64,000 bases of DNA from Stenotrophomonas sp046736075 (GTDB lineage Bacteria; Pseudomonadota; Gammaproteobacteria; Xanthomonadales; Xanthomonadaceae): the NCBI RefSeq assembly GCF_046736075.1, contig NZ_CP177163.1, forward strand, positions 992,001 through 1,056,000, read 5' to 3'. Shown here piece by piece: positions 37,970 through 48,443 of the stretch (its first letter is position 1; every line of letters starts with the position of its first letter). The notes under the pieces are model-generated. The model saw nothing but the letters and a program-made list of their open reading frames with translations. It did not search any database and was not told the DNA's origin. A program made the translations under genes and the position numbers.

Positions 37970-38818
37970 TCACCGCGCCGCGGGCAGTGCCTTGTTGTTG
38001 CACGCCAGCCCGCCGGCCGACAGCGCTTCGATGCGCAGGCACCCCTGCAGGCGTTCGATCTGGTCAGGGGCCACGGCCACGAAGTCCATGCCGTTGAAGT
38101 ACACGCACCAGCGGCTGCCGCACTCGAGCAGCATCGCGTCCTGCGCGGGGTGCGGCGGCGTTTTCAGATGGACCAGGGTGAACGCCCGCTTCTGGTTGTC
38201 CGGCGCGCTCCACAGGCGATAGCGCTGGTCGGTCTGCCGGGCCAGCTGCGTGCCTGCCACGTGGCCCCATACCGGAGCCAGCACCAGCACCACCCAGCCG
38301 ACGAGCAGCAGACCGAACCACCTGACGCGGCGATCCAGCGTATCTGTAACGGCCATCACCCGGCCGAACTCACGCCGGCTCAGCCAGCGTTCGCCGCGGA
38401 CCTCACGCCGCAGCCTGCGCCGCGCAATCCGCAGCCGCGCCCGCTGGCGACGCAGCCAGGGCTGGCGGCGGACGCGCACCAGCCAAGCAACGCAAATGAG
38501 GGTGCCCATGCCGAGGACCACTCCCAGCACCGCGGCGACAACCAGCAGCACCGGCAAGGGCATCGACAGGCCGGTATCCGGAAGCAGCTTCATGCTCTCG
38601 GCGGCCGTATACCAGACCACCTGGAACCCGCGATACACCAGCCCTTCGACGCCGCGATCCACCAGACCGTCGCCAAGCCCCAGGCCAGCCCAGTACGCCG
38701 CCTCGCAGGTACGCCCCAGCAGATACGCGCCCGGCAGCAGCACCACCAGCACCTTGCCCAGTCCATCCAGCCACCCCCACAACGGCGGCCGTGAACGACG
38801 CGACCCTGGCGCGCTCAT
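37970..38818 (-). CDS. Membrane protein of unknown function (fourth gene of a four-gene operon)
   Basis: 282 residues. Three hydrophobic helices are visible (about 17-37, 76-97, 150-171). A very basic cytoplasmic stretch (RLRIARRRLRREVRGERW) lies between helices 2 and 3. The C-terminal half is polar, with three Cys residues (LECGSRWCVYFNG and a later CLRIE). The ATG overlaps the previous stop (ATGA), so it is coupled to the upstream membrane protein. I know no family. The C-terminal third has a strand-rich look (FVAVAPDQIERLQG). Confidence 0.72.
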   Translation of the reverse strand: MSAPGSRRSRPPLWGWLDGLGKVLVVLLPGAYLLGRTCEAAYWAGLGLGDGLVDRGVEGLVYRGFQVVWYTAAESMKLLPDTGLSMPLPVLLVVAAVLGVVLGMGTLICVAWLVRVRRQPWLRRQRARLRIARRRLRREVRGERWLSRREFGRVMAVTDTLDRRVRWFGLLLVGWVVLVLAPVWGHVAGTQLARQTDQRYRLWSAPDNQKRAFTLVHLKTPPHPAQDAMLLECGSRWCVYFNGMDFVAVAPDQIERLQGCLRIEALSAGGLACNNKALPAAR

Positions 38819-39594
38819 CGCGCCGCAGGCGCCGGTTTGGGCGCGGCAACGGCCTTGGGCACCACCACGGCCGCCTGCATGCGCTTGATCGCCGAGATCG
38901 GCACGGCCTCCGCGCGATGCTGTTGCGGCCACCACAGGAACACGAACGCGCTGCTGCTGCCGAGCAGACGTGCGTCGCCCTTCAGGGCGGCCGCATCGCC
39001 AGTGAGCTGGACGGTTACTCTGTTGCCCCGCCCTTCGTTGCGGATGCCTTCGGCCTTGTCCAGCGAATAGATCGCCGCGCCCAGCGCCATGAAGAACGCC
39101 ACCGCCGTGCACAACCCGGTCAACGGACGCATGCCGGAAACATCCCAACTGGTCAGCGGCGTACGCGAGAACACTATCCGCCAGCCCCAATGCCGCGCAC
39201 GCAGCGCCTCCACCTTGGCCGGGTTGCGCCGGCGCAGCGTATCCGGCCAGCCCACCACGATGGCCAGTGCGATACCGCCGCCGAGGATCACGGCGTACGC
39301 CGGATCGCGCAGCCCTGCCACCAGAAAATCGCTGATCTGCAGGTAATCGAGAATCGACAGTTCAAAGCGCAGATAGAAGAAGTAGCTCGACCACAGGCCC
39401 AGCAGCGACAGCAGCACGTAACCGGCGCTGACAATCAGGGCCGGTTCCTGCCGCAGCAGCCGCCACAGCACCATCACCACCGAGTCTTCGCTGCCGTGCA
39501 CCACCGGCAGCACCGACCAGTCGGTCGGCGCCTCGCCCGGCGGCGCGATGGCCGGCATGTCGCCGTCGGTGCGGCCCTGATCCCTGTTGTCCAT
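38815..39594 (-). CDS. Membrane protein of unknown function (third gene of the operon)
   Basis: 259 residues. Four hydrophobic helices: about 53-79, 99-115, and a pair around 150-175. The N-terminus is acidic and Pro-rich (MDNRDQGRTDGDMPAIAPPG) and the C-terminus ends in Ala/Pro/Lys repeats (VVVPKAVAAPKPAPAAR). The C-terminal soluble part has beta strands (RVTVQLTGDAAALK). Its stop overlaps the start of the next gene, which argues that the two act together. I recognise no family. Confidence 0.72.
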   Translation of the reverse strand: MDNRDQGRTDGDMPAIAPPGEAPTDWSVLPVVHGSEDSVVMVLWRLLRQEPALIVSAGYVLLSLLGLWSSYFFYLRFELSILDYLQISDFLVAGLRDPAYAVILGGGIALAIVVGWPDTLRRRNPAKVEALRARHWGWRIVFSRTPLTSWDVSGMRPLTGLCTAVAFFMALGAAIYSLDKAEGIRNEGRGNRVTVQLTGDAAALKGDARLLGSSSAFVFLWWPQQHRAEAVPISAIKRMQAAVVVPKAVAAPKPAPAAR

Positions 39595-39651
39595 GTCGCC
39601 CCCTGTCCAGCGCAGAGCATCGCTGAAAAGCCGCGCCGTGGGTAGCCTGCG

Positions 39652-40068
39652 CTACGCCGCGACGTGGCGCCGGATGGCCGCCTGCAGCTCGACGTCGGTC
39701 AGGGCCATCGCTGCACCGAATCCGGCGTCGGCCACCGGCTGTGCTCCGAGGCGATCGCCGTCGCGGTAGCGAAGCTGCGATCCACCACACTGCGGGCAGC
39801 GCAGGCCGTGCACCAGCCGCTGGCCCTCGATGGGATTGGCCAGCGCCGCCAGCACCGGCCAGAAGCGTGCGTCCGCGCCGTCCGGCAACAGGGCCGCCAC
39901 GCGCTGGGGCAACGCATCGAAGGCGTTCGCCACCGCGAAATGCCGGCCATCGGCGCTGCACAGCAGTGCCTCGCCATACACATGGTCACCCAGCGCGGGA
40001 TGCGCGAACACGTGTCCACAGGTGGCACAGCAGCCCTCCAGCAACGCGAGCGTCCGCATCCGGATCAC
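39652..40068 (-). CDS. Zinc-ribbon hypothetical protein (second gene of the operon)
   Basis: 138 residues. Two Cys pairs occur: CCATCGHVF near the N-terminus and LRCPQCGGSQLRY near residue 91, suggesting a zinc ribbon split by an insert. A GTG start overlaps the stop of the upstream acetyltransferase (GTGA); an ATG nine bases later is possible. No family is recognised. The position between an acetyltransferase and two membrane proteins does not by itself suggest a function. Confidence 0.68.
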   Translation of the reverse strand: MIRMRTLALLEGCCATCGHVFAHPALGDHVYGEALLCSADGRHFAVANAFDALPQRVAALLPDGADARFWPVLAALANPIEGQRLVHGLRCPQCGGSQLRYRDGDRLGAQPVADAGFGAAMALTDVELQAAIRRHVAA

Positions 40069-40529
40069 TCCACCGGTGCCGCGACGTCGTGCGGCTTGTG
40101 CATGGGCTGGTAGACCAGACCGGATGCCGTGGCCACCTCACCCGCGCAGACGAACCCGTAGCGGGCATAGGCAGGCACCGAGGTCAGCGACGCACTGACG
40201 GTGATCAGCGGTGCACGCGCATGCGCCAACAGGGCGGTCATCAACGCGCGGCCGATACCGCGCTGCTGGCCGTCCGGCGCCACGAACAGCATCGCCACGT
40301 GCCGCCCTTCCTTGAGTTCGGCCACGCCACGTATCGCGCCCGCGTCGACTGCGACCAGGAGGATGTTGTCGCCCTGCAGGCGGATGGCGAACGCGGCGGC
40401 CGAGGCGACGCCGGCGAAGGTGGCGATGCCCTGCGCGGACAGCGTCGGGGCCACGGCAACGGTGAACGCGTCCAGGCAGACAGCGCTGGCGGCGTGGACG
40501 TCGTCGGGCGTCATGCGGCGGATGGTCAT
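40065..40529 (-). CDS. GNAT family N-acetyltransferase (first gene of the operon)
   Basis: 154 residues. It has the GNAT fold: an N-terminal MTIRRMTPDDVHAAS, a central AMLFVAPDGQQRGIGRALM (about residues 83-101), where QQRGIG binds acetyl-CoA, and YARYGFVCAGE near the end. The substrate is unknown. Its stop overlaps the start of the zinc-ribbon gene by a few bases, so it heads an operon of four genes. The ATG at 40529 has a weak ribosome site. Confidence 0.85.
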   Translation of the reverse strand: MTIRRMTPDDVHAASAVCLDAFTVAVAPTLSAQGIATFAGVASAAAFAIRLQGDNILLVAVDAGAIRGVAELKEGRHVAMLFVAPDGQQRGIGRALMTALLAHARAPLITVSASLTSVPAYARYGFVCAGEVATASGLVYQPMHKPHDVAAPVE

Positions 40530-40638
40530 GGACAATCTGGAGCAGCAAGGGGGCCTGCCACGGTACTGGAACCGGGTGGCGCACGCGAACTGCATGCGCG
40601 GCACCGCCCTGCGGTGCCGCGCACGGACATCAGCCGGG

Positions 40639-42759
40639 TCAGGCGGCCCGACGCACCGCTGCCACGCTGCCCGTGTCCAGCTTGAACACCGCCACCGCGT
40701 CGGTGAGCGTGCTGGCCTGCTGTTCCAGCGAACGGCTGGCCGCAGTGGCTTCTTCCACCAGCGCCGCATTCTGCTGCGTCACCTGGTCCATCTGCACCAC
40801 CACCTGGTTGACCTGTTCGATGCCGGCCGCCTGTTCCTTGGTGGCGGCGGCGATGTCGCTCATCAACTGGTTGGTGCGCGAGCTGGCCTGGGTCAGGCGG
40901 GTGATCGCCGCCTCGGATTCCACGGTGACGCTCAGGCCGGTCTTGACCTTGGCGCTGGCGTCATCGATCAGGTCCTTGATCTCCTTGGCGGCGACGCCGG
41001 CACGCTGGGCAAGCGTGCGCACTTCGCTGGCGACCACGGCGAAACCGCGGCCGTTCTCGCCGGCGCGTGCCGCTTCCACCGCTGCGTTCAGGGCCAGGAT
41101 GTTGGTCTGGAACGCGATACCGTCGATCACCGAGGAGATCTCGGAGATGCGTGCCGACGACTGGTCGATCTCGCCCATTACCGCCGCCATCTGCGCGATG
41201 GCCTGCTCGGTGGCCTTCACCGCCGCTCCGGCGGCATGTGCCTCCTGGTCGGCCTGGTTGGCAAGTTCGGCGTTCTGGCGCACGGTGGAGGTCAGCTCTT
41301 CCATCGAGGCAGCGGCTTCCTCCAGGTTGGCGGCCTGCTGCTCGGTGCGGCGCGACAGGTCGTTGTGGCCGGCGGCCAGTTCCTGGGCGGCATCGTTGAT
41401 GCTGCCGGCGGCCAGCTGGATCTTGCCGACGATGCCGGTCAACTGCGCTGCGGTGACGTTGGCATCATCGCGCATCTGTGCGAACACGCCGTCGTAATGA
41501 CCGTCCATGCGCGAGGTCAGGTCGCCGATGGACATTGCACGCAGCACGGCGGACAGATCGGCGATGCTGGCCTGCGAGCTGGCCATCATGCCGTTGAGGT
41601 TGGCCACCATCGCGCGGAACTGGAACTGGAACGCCGCCTCGTTGCCGCGCACCGAGAAATCACCCGCGCCGGCCGCCTGGGCCAGCAGGTCGATCTCGGC
41701 GTTGATCGCTTCCAGGCTGTGCTTGACCGTGGCCATCGTGCGGGTCAGTACCGCCTTCTCGCCGGGGTAGCTGTCGAGGTCGCGGCTCAGGTCGCCGATC
41801 GCATAGCGCTGCATCACCTCGACCATGTGGAACTCGACCGCCACGTGCGAGGCAACCAGTTCGTTGGTTGCATGCACCATGCGCCCGTAGTCGCCGGGGA
41901 ACGCGGCTTCATCCATGCGGTAGCTGATCGCGCCGGCCTCGTGCTGGCGCGCCATGTCCAGCTGCGCGGTGATCGCGGCCTGCACGTTGTGGCGCACGCT
42001 GGCCATCGCCTCGCCCAGCTGGGTCAGTTCATCGCGGCCGCCCAGGCGGAAGTCCTGGTCCAGTTGGCCCTTGGCCATGCGCTCGGCAAGGCCCACTGCG
42101 CGGGCCAGCGGGCCGGTCAGGCTGCGGCCGATCAGCACCGAGGCCGCGATACCGACCAGCAGCGCCACGCCGCCGAGCACCAGCAGCTGCAGCAGGGTGC
42201 GCTCACCCAGCCGGATCGCTTCAGCGGCGGCCTCGCGGCTCTGGGTTTCTTCGTAGGCCACGCCATCGGCCAGGGCCTTGTTCCAGCCGTTGGCCGCTTC
42301 CTGCACCGCGCCAAGCGTCAGCGCGACCGCGGCCGGGAAGTCGCCCTGCTGCATCAGTTCGCTGGTCTGCTTGTTCAGCGGACGCGCGGTGGCGCGCCTG
42401 GCCGCGATCTGCTCGCCGATCCGCCTGCCCTCGGCGCCGCTCGGCAGCGCCTGGTAGGCGGTCCAGCTGGCCTCGTAGCGCTTGACCAGGTCGGCGATGC
42501 GCGCCTCGTCGGCTTCGCGCGCGTCACCCTGGCGGATCAGCATTTCACGGCGCACCACCATCATCTGGTTGTTGGCGTCGAGCATGTCCGACAGCAGCCG
42601 GACCTTGGCCACGCTGACCTCGGCCACCTCCTGCATCGCCCGCTTCTGTACCGCACTGCCGGTGGCGCCCGTGGCGACCACCGCTGCGACCAGCAGCAAC
42701 AACAGGCCGAAGCCCATGCCCAAGCGCCAGACAACGCTGACGTTCCTCAAGAAATCCAT
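40639..42759 (-). CDS. Methyl-accepting chemotaxis protein
   Basis: 706 residues. A membrane helix at about 10-32 is followed by a four-helix-bundle periplasmic sensor (about 35-190), a second helix (about 190-213), HAMP-type domains, and the signalling hairpin. The hairpin tip contains the invariant IDGIAFQTNILALNAAVEAA, with GFAVVASEVRTLAQR. The sequence between HAMP and hairpin contains further HAMP-like helices, longer than in E. coli Tar. No CheB/CheR pentapeptide is seen at the end (VAAVRRAA). It couples periplasmic ligand sensing to CheA-type kinases. The terminator 42885-42910 and a REP element separate it from purA. Confidence 0.93.
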   Translation of the reverse strand: MDFLRNVSVVWRLGMGFGLLLLLVAAVVATGATGSAVQKRAMQEVAEVSVAKVRLLSDMLDANNQMMVVRREMLIRQGDAREADEARIADLVKRYEASWTAYQALPSGAEGRRIGEQIAARRATARPLNKQTSELMQQGDFPAAVALTLGAVQEAANGWNKALADGVAYEETQSREAAAEAIRLGERTLLQLLVLGGVALLVGIAASVLIGRSLTGPLARAVGLAERMAKGQLDQDFRLGGRDELTQLGEAMASVRHNVQAAITAQLDMARQHEAGAISYRMDEAAFPGDYGRMVHATNELVASHVAVEFHMVEVMQRYAIGDLSRDLDSYPGEKAVLTRTMATVKHSLEAINAEIDLLAQAAGAGDFSVRGNEAAFQFQFRAMVANLNGMMASSQASIADLSAVLRAMSIGDLTSRMDGHYDGVFAQMRDDANVTAAQLTGIVGKIQLAAGSINDAAQELAAGHNDLSRRTEQQAANLEEAAASMEELTSTVRQNAELANQADQEAHAAGAAVKATEQAIAQMAAVMGEIDQSSARISEISSVIDGIAFQTNILALNAAVEAARAGENGRGFAVVASEVRTLAQRAGVAAKEIKDLIDDASAKVKTGLSVTVESEAAITRLTQASSRTNQLMSDIAAATKEQAAGIEQVNQVVVQMDQVTQQNAALVEEATAASRSLEQQASTLTDAVAVFKLDTGSVAAVRRAA

Positions 42760-42884
42760 GATATCGATCCAAACCGGGGGGGGTGCCCGGTTATCGGCGC
42801 CGCCCTGCCCGTTCTTGACCGGCCGCCGCCGGCCGGGAGGGACGCGATTCACCTTGGGGCGGGCAGGAACGCCCCCCTGCCCAC

Positions 42885-42910
42885 AAAAAAGCCCCGCTTT
42901 CGCGGGGCTT
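42885..42910 (-). terminator. Rho-independent terminator of purA
   Basis: On the minus strand a 9-bp stem (42910-42902 with 42897-42889) with a four-base loop is followed by six T residues. It lies after the purA stop and upstream of the chemoreceptor gene. Confidence 0.9.
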
Positions 42911-42930
42911 CTGCTTCAGGCGTCGGCGCG

Positions 42931-42954
42931 GGGCCGGGCATGGCCCGGCCCTAC
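42931..42954 (-). repeat. SMAG-type REP element after purA
   Basis: On the minus strand a GTAG head is followed by a 9-bp palindrome with a three-base loop (42931-42939 with 42943-42951). This is the layout of Stenotrophomonas GTAG repetitive palindromes. It sits between the purA stop and its terminator. Confidence 0.75.
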
Positions 42955-42962
42955 CGGTCCGC

Positions 42963-44255
<1,293 letters not shown>

Positions 44256-44378
44256 GACGGGCTCCTCAAAATGTTGCGGCCATCGGGGCCGCGGACGGGT
44301 AAACCGTGGCGGGGCTGGCCAGCGCGGTGATGGCGGCTCCAAACGGGGAGCAGCCGGCGATGGAAGGCCCAGACACGG

Positions 44379-44411
44379 AAAAAGCCGAACGGGGAGGCCC
44401 GTCCGGCTTTT
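44379..44411 (-). terminator. Rho-independent terminator after the YjeT-like gene
   Basis: On the minus strand an 8-bp outer stem (44411-44404 with 44387-44380) and a 5-bp inner stem end in five T residues. It lies between the YjeT-like gene and purA. Confidence 0.88.
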
Positions 44412-44503
44412 GTGCATTATCCGGGTTTCCGGGGTCCGGTGCCACCCCGGCGGCGGGGGCACTTCACCGTCCGGTCAGGCCCGCCGTGCGGGGGCGCGCC
44501 GCG

Positions 44504-44689
44504 TCAATGCTTCAGCCACCAGAGGGTGGTTAGCCCGGCCAGCAGGATCGCCCCGCCCCAGGTGCGCAGGGCGCTGCTGCGCAGCATCAGCAGCTGCTCG
44601 GCCATGCGCTTCCAGGCGCGGGGCGCGACGAACAGGAACAGGCCTTCGAACACGGCCACCAGGCACAGCGCCGAGAACAGGTCTTTCAT
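44504..44689 (-). CDS. DUF2065 (YjeT-like) small membrane protein
   Basis: 61 residues with two membrane helices (about 4-22 and 42-58). MKDLFSALCLVAVFEGLFLF and LLAGLTTLWWLKH match the DUF2065 family. The ATG at 44689 has GGAG six bases upstream; a GTG twelve bases earlier lacks one. The gene lies between hflC and purA exactly as yjeT does in E. coli. Its function is unknown; a partner role with HflKC is plausible from context. Confidence 0.9.
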   Translation of the reverse strand: MKDLFSALCLVAVFEGLFLFVAPRAWKRMAEQLLMLRSSALRTWGGAILLAGLTTLWWLKH

Positions 44690-44715
44690 GGACAACTCCA
44701 CACATCACAAATGAA

Positions 44716-44745
44716 ACGGGGACCCGGTCTGCACCGGGTCCCCGT
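44716..44745 (-). terminator. Hairpin between hflC and the YjeT-like gene
   Basis: A perfect 13-bp stem (44716-44728 with 44733-44745) with a four-base loop. On the minus strand only short T runs follow, so it may attenuate read-through from hflKC or protect its 3' end rather than terminate fully. Confidence 0.6.
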
Positions 44746-44766
44746 GGGTTGCTGCCGCCTGCGGCC

Positions 44767-45630
44767 TCAGCGATCGCTCTTGAGGTACTGCAGGAACGGG
44801 TCGTTCTTGTCGAGCACGATCACGCCGTTGCCGTCGGTCATGGAACCGCGGTAGGCCTCCAGGCTGCGGTAGAAGGCGTAGAACGACGGGTCGGCCGAAC
44901 CGGCCTTGCCGTAGATGCGGGCGGCTTCGGCGTCGCCGGCACCGCGCAGCTGCTGGGCGTCGCGCTCGGCTTCGGCCACCAGCACGGTGCTGTCGCGGTC
45001 GGCCTGGGCACGGATGGTCAGCGACTGCTCCTCACCCTCGGCGCGCAGCTTGGCCGCTTCCTGCTTGCGCTGTGCGCGCATGCGCTCGTACACATCGTTG
45101 ATCACCTGGCTGTCGGTGGGCAGGTCGATCTGCTTGATGCGCAGGTCGATGATTTCCATGCCCAGTTCCTTGACCGCCTTGTTGATGCCGGTCAGCTGGT
45201 TGGCGATCAGTTCGCTGCGATCACCCGACACCAGCTGCTGCAGGGTGCGCGAGTTGATCTGGTTGCGCAGCGAGTCGGTGATGATCGGTGCCAGGCGCGC
45301 ATTGGCCAGGGCGGCATCGCCACCGGTGGCGCGGTAGTAGTTGCGCACGTCGGAAATGCGGCCAATGGCGAAGAAGTCGACGCTGACGTCCTTCTGCTCG
45401 GCGGTGAAGTAACGCGCCGGCGCGGTGTCGAGCACCTGGAAGCGGCGGTCGAACACCCGCACCGATTCCACCAGCGGCACCTTGAAGTGCAGGCCCGGCT
45501 TGATGTCCGCACGGACCACCTTGCCCAGGTTCAGCACCATCCCGGTCTGGTCCTCACGGACCACGTACACCGACCCCAACAGGCCCAGCAGGGCGGCCAC
45601 GGCCAACCCGATCCACAGTGAACTCTTCAT
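44767..45630 (-). CDS. hflC: HflC, membrane protease modulator
   Basis: 287 residues. An N-terminal membrane anchor (about 5-22) is followed by an SPFH/band-7 domain starting VVREDQTGMVLNLGKV, and a long coiled coil with RMRAQRKQEAAKLRAEGEE and DRDSTVLVAEAERDAQ. It pairs with HflK in a large periplasmic cage around FtsH and modulates proteolysis of membrane proteins. The ATG overlaps the hflK stop (ATGA). Confidence 0.96.
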   Translation of the reverse strand: MKSSLWIGLAVAALLGLLGSVYVVREDQTGMVLNLGKVVRADIKPGLHFKVPLVESVRVFDRRFQVLDTAPARYFTAEQKDVSVDFFAIGRISDVRNYYRATGGDAALANARLAPIITDSLRNQINSRTLQQLVSGDRSELIANQLTGINKAVKELGMEIIDLRIKQIDLPTDSQVINDVYERMRAQRKQEAAKLRAEGEEQSLTIRAQADRDSTVLVAEAERDAQQLRGAGDAEAARIYGKAGSADPSFYAFYRSLEAYRGSMTDGNGVIVLDKNDPFLQYLKSDR

Positions 45631-46760
45631 CGGCTGGCTCCTTCACGACCGGTCGGTCGGCCGGTGGGGCGGGTGGTCGGGCGCTCGCTGTCGCGCACCC
45701 CATCCACCGGGGTGCTGGCCGGCAACGACGGCAGCATCACTTCCGGGGTCACCGCCGGGGCGGCAGCGCCGGCGGCACGGGCATCGCCCGGCATCGGCAC
45801 GTAGATCAGCTGGCGGCCATCGCCACCGATGATCTTGCGGTTCTGCGCCAGCACCTGCTCCACCGTTTCCAGCCACAGCCGCTTGCGGGTGACTTCCGGA
45901 GCGTCCTTGTACTGCACCTGCAGCAGGCTGAAGCGGTCGGCATCACCCTGCGCCTTGGACACCACGGCCTGCTTGTAGCCTTCGGCGGTGGTGCGGGCAC
46001 GCGAGGCCTGGCCGCGCGCTTCGGGTACGACCTTGGCCGCATAGGCCTGGGCTTCGTTGATCAGGCGTTCCTTGACCTGCTGGGCGCCGTTGACCTCGTC
46101 GAAGGCCGGCTTCACTTCTTCCGGCGGGCGCGCGTCGGGCAGGGTCAGCCCGGTCACGACCAGGCCGGTCTGGTAGGCCTTCAGCGCCGACTGCAGACGC
46201 TCTTCGGCGACCACCGCCAGCGGACCGCGGTTGTTCAGCACGGCATTGAGGTCGGCACGGCCCACTTGCTCGCGCACCGCGCTCTGCGCCGACTGCTCCA
46301 GCACCTGGTCGGCCGATACCGAACCGAACAGGTACTTCTGCGGATCGGCGATGCGGTACTGCACGTTGACCGAGACGTTGACGATGTTCTCGTCACGGGT
46401 CAGCACCGGCACCTGGCTGCTGAAGGTCTTGATCTGGGTGGCGTTGACCTTGGTCACCGATTCGATCGGCCACGGCAGCTTGAAATTCGGGCCGGGGCCC
46501 AGAATCCGCGAGAACTGGCCGAAGCGCAGCACCACGCCGCGCTGCTGTTCGCCGATCAGCTGGAAGCTGGAGAACAGCAGCAGCAGGACCACCGCCACCG
46601 CAACCCAACGCAGGATGTTCCCATCGAACATCTCCTTCAGCGGCCCGGGCAATCCGCCCCAACCACCGCCATTGCCGCCACCGCGCGGCTTGAACGGCCC
46701 GCGTCGATTCTCGTCGGGGCCTTGTCCGCCCTTGTTGCCGCCGGGTGTATTCCAGGCCAT
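45627..46760 (-). CDS. hflK: HflK, membrane protease modulator
   Basis: 377 residues. A Gly-rich cytosolic N-terminus (AWNTPGGNKGGQG and GGGNGGGWGG) precedes a single membrane helix (about 50-68), then the SPFH domain (IGEQQRGVVLRFGQF) and coiled coil (EARGQASRARTTAEGYKQA). The C-terminus is Thr/Arg-rich with TTRPTGRPTGREG. The ATG at 46760 has GGAG five bases upstream. It is the first gene of the hflKC operon; no hflX/hfq precedes it in the window. Confidence 0.95.
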   Translation of the reverse strand: MAWNTPGGNKGGQGPDENRRGPFKPRGGGNGGGWGGLPGPLKEMFDGNILRWVAVAVVLLLLFSSFQLIGEQQRGVVLRFGQFSRILGPGPNFKLPWPIESVTKVNATQIKTFSSQVPVLTRDENIVNVSVNVQYRIADPQKYLFGSVSADQVLEQSAQSAVREQVGRADLNAVLNNRGPLAVVAEERLQSALKAYQTGLVVTGLTLPDARPPEEVKPAFDEVNGAQQVKERLINEAQAYAAKVVPEARGQASRARTTAEGYKQAVVSKAQGDADRFSLLQVQYKDAPEVTRKRLWLETVEQVLAQNRKIIGGDGRQLIYVPMPGDARAAGAAAPAVTPEVMLPSLPASTPVDGVRDSERPTTRPTGRPTGREGASR

Positions 46761-46966
46761 GCACGCTCCATCAAGGTAAGGCTGCCTGCGGGCCACTCCC
46801 GCAACGTCAACCGGTGTATCTCATCCGATTCTACTAGATGGGGCTGACCGGCAGGATTGGAAGGGGGAATGACGCGCGGGATGCGATTCATGCAGCCCAG
46901 CGCCGCCCCCCGGCCCCGCGGCCAGCGGGTAAGGTGTGTTCCTCCCTTCCCCGCCAGGTTCCGGCC

Positions 46967-47965
46967 ATGCTCCCCTCCGCCCCCTTCGACGCGTTCCGCA
47001 TCCACCAGGCCGCCGACGGCGGCCATCGGGCCGGGGTGGAGCGGATCGGACTGGATGACCTGGCCCCCGGCGAGGTGGTGATCCGGGCGGGATGGTCGTC
47101 GGTCAACTACAAGGATGCCCTGGCCGGCACCGGCACGGGGCGGATCCTGCGTCGTTTTCCGCTGGTGGGCGGGATCGACGTGGCCGGCACGGTCGTCGCC
47201 TCCACCGACCCGGCCTGGCGCGAGGGCGATGCGGTGCTGGCCACCGGCTGCGGGTTGAGCGAGACCCGCGATGGCGGCTACAGCCAGTACGTCCGGCTGC
47301 CCGCCAGCGCGGTGATCGCCCAACCGGCCGGGCTGACCCCGCGCGAGGCGATGATTCTGGGGACGGCCGGCTTCACCGCCGCGCTGGCCCTGCTGCGCAT
47401 GCTCGACAACCGGCTCACGCCCGAGCTGGGCCCGCTGGCGGTGACCGGTGCCACCGGTGGCGTCGGCTCGCTGGCCGTGGACATCTTCAGCCAGGCGGGC
47501 TTCGAGGTGCATGCCATCAGCGGCAAGGCCGAACAGACCGAGTACCTGCGTGCCCTCGGCGCGCGCGAGGTGCTGCCGCGCGAGACGCTTGCCACCACCC
47601 GGCCGATGGAATCGGCGCGCTTCGGCGGCGGCCTGGACAACGCCGGCGGGCCGATGCTGGCCAGTCTGCTGGCGCAGACCGCGCCCTACGGCAGCGTGGT
47701 GAGCGCCGGACTCGCGGCCAGCCCGGCGCTGGACATGACGGTGATGCCCTTCATCATCCGCGGCGTGTCGCTGCTGGGGGTGTCGTCCTCGAGCGCACCG
47801 CGTGCGCTGCGCGAGGCGGTGTGGGACAAGCTGGGCGGCGCGTGGCGGCCGCGCCATCTGGAGCGCATCTGCACCGGCGAAGTCGGCCTGGACGGCCTGC
47901 CGGGCGTGTTCGAACGGCTCCTGGCCGGCGGTGGGCACGGGCGCACGGTGGTACGAATCGACTGA
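46967..47965 (+). CDS. YhdH/AcuI-type NADPH:quinone/acrylyl-CoA oxidoreductase
   Basis: 332 residues of the zinc-free medium-chain dehydrogenase family. The N-terminal barrel has SSVNYKDALAGTGTGRI (about residues 44-60) and PLVGGIDVAGTV. The Rossmann domain has VTGATGGVGSLAVDIF. The short LLGVSSSSAPRALREAVW end fits YhdH/AcuI enzymes, which reduce acrylyl-CoA or quinones with NADPH. The substrate is not provable here. It diverges from hflK across 206 bases. Confidence 0.88.
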   Translation: MLPSAPFDAFRIHQAADGGHRAGVERIGLDDLAPGEVVIRAGWSSVNYKDALAGTGTGRILRRFPLVGGIDVAGTVVASTDPAWREGDAVLATGCGLSETRDGGYSQYVRLPASAVIAQPAGLTPREAMILGTAGFTAALALLRMLDNRLTPELGPLAVTGATGGVGSLAVDIFSQAGFEVHAISGKAEQTEYLRALGAREVLPRETLATTRPMESARFGGGLDNAGGPMLASLLAQTAPYGSVVSAGLAASPALDMTVMPFIIRGVSLLGVSSSSAPRALREAVWDKLGGAWRPRHLERICTGEVGLDGLPGVFERLLAGGGHGRTVVRID

Positions 47966-48054
47966 GCGTGCCAGCCGGGCGACGGACGGTGCGCCGGACG
48001 CTTCACGCCGATGCGAGGCGCGCACTACACTGCGCGCATCACATGGGGAACAAC

Positions 48055-48438
48055 ATGGCACGCATTCTGATCGTCGACGATTCACCGTCGCAGCTGTTGG
48101 GGATACAGCGCATCGTCGAGAAGCTCGGTCACGAGATCCTGACCGCCACCGATGGTGCGGCCGGTGTGGAAGCGGCCAAGGCCGAACTGCCCGACCTGGT
48201 CCTGATGGACGTGGTGATGCCCAACCTCAACGGGTTCCAGGCCACCCGCACGCTGTCGCGCGATGCGGCCACCAAGCACATCCCGGTGATCCTGGTGACC
48301 ACCAAGGATCAGGACACCGACCGCATGTGGGGCATGCGCCAGGGCGCCAAGGCCTACATCACCAAGCCGTTCTCCGAGGACGAGCTGTCCGAGGTGCTGG
48401 AGCGGGTCTTCAGCAACCAGGAACCGCCGGCGGTCTGA
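48055..48438 (+). CDS. PilH-like single-domain response regulator
   Basis: 127 residues: one receiver domain only. It has ARILIVDDSPSQLLGIQRIV at the start, Asp in LVLMDVVMPNLNGFQATR, the Thr in VILVTTKDQDTDRMWGMRQG, and the Lys in AYITKPF. The NGFQATR and TTKDQDTDRMWGMRQGA stretches are characteristic of PilH/CheY proteins of type IV pilus chemosensory systems. No pil genes are nearby, so it stands apart. An alternative ATG lies twelve bases upstream. Confidence 0.88.
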   Translation: MARILIVDDSPSQLLGIQRIVEKLGHEILTATDGAAGVEAAKAELPDLVLMDVVMPNLNGFQATRTLSRDAATKHIPVILVTTKDQDTDRMWGMRQGAKAYITKPFSEDELSEVLERVFSNQEPPAV

Positions 48439-48443
48439 ACGGT

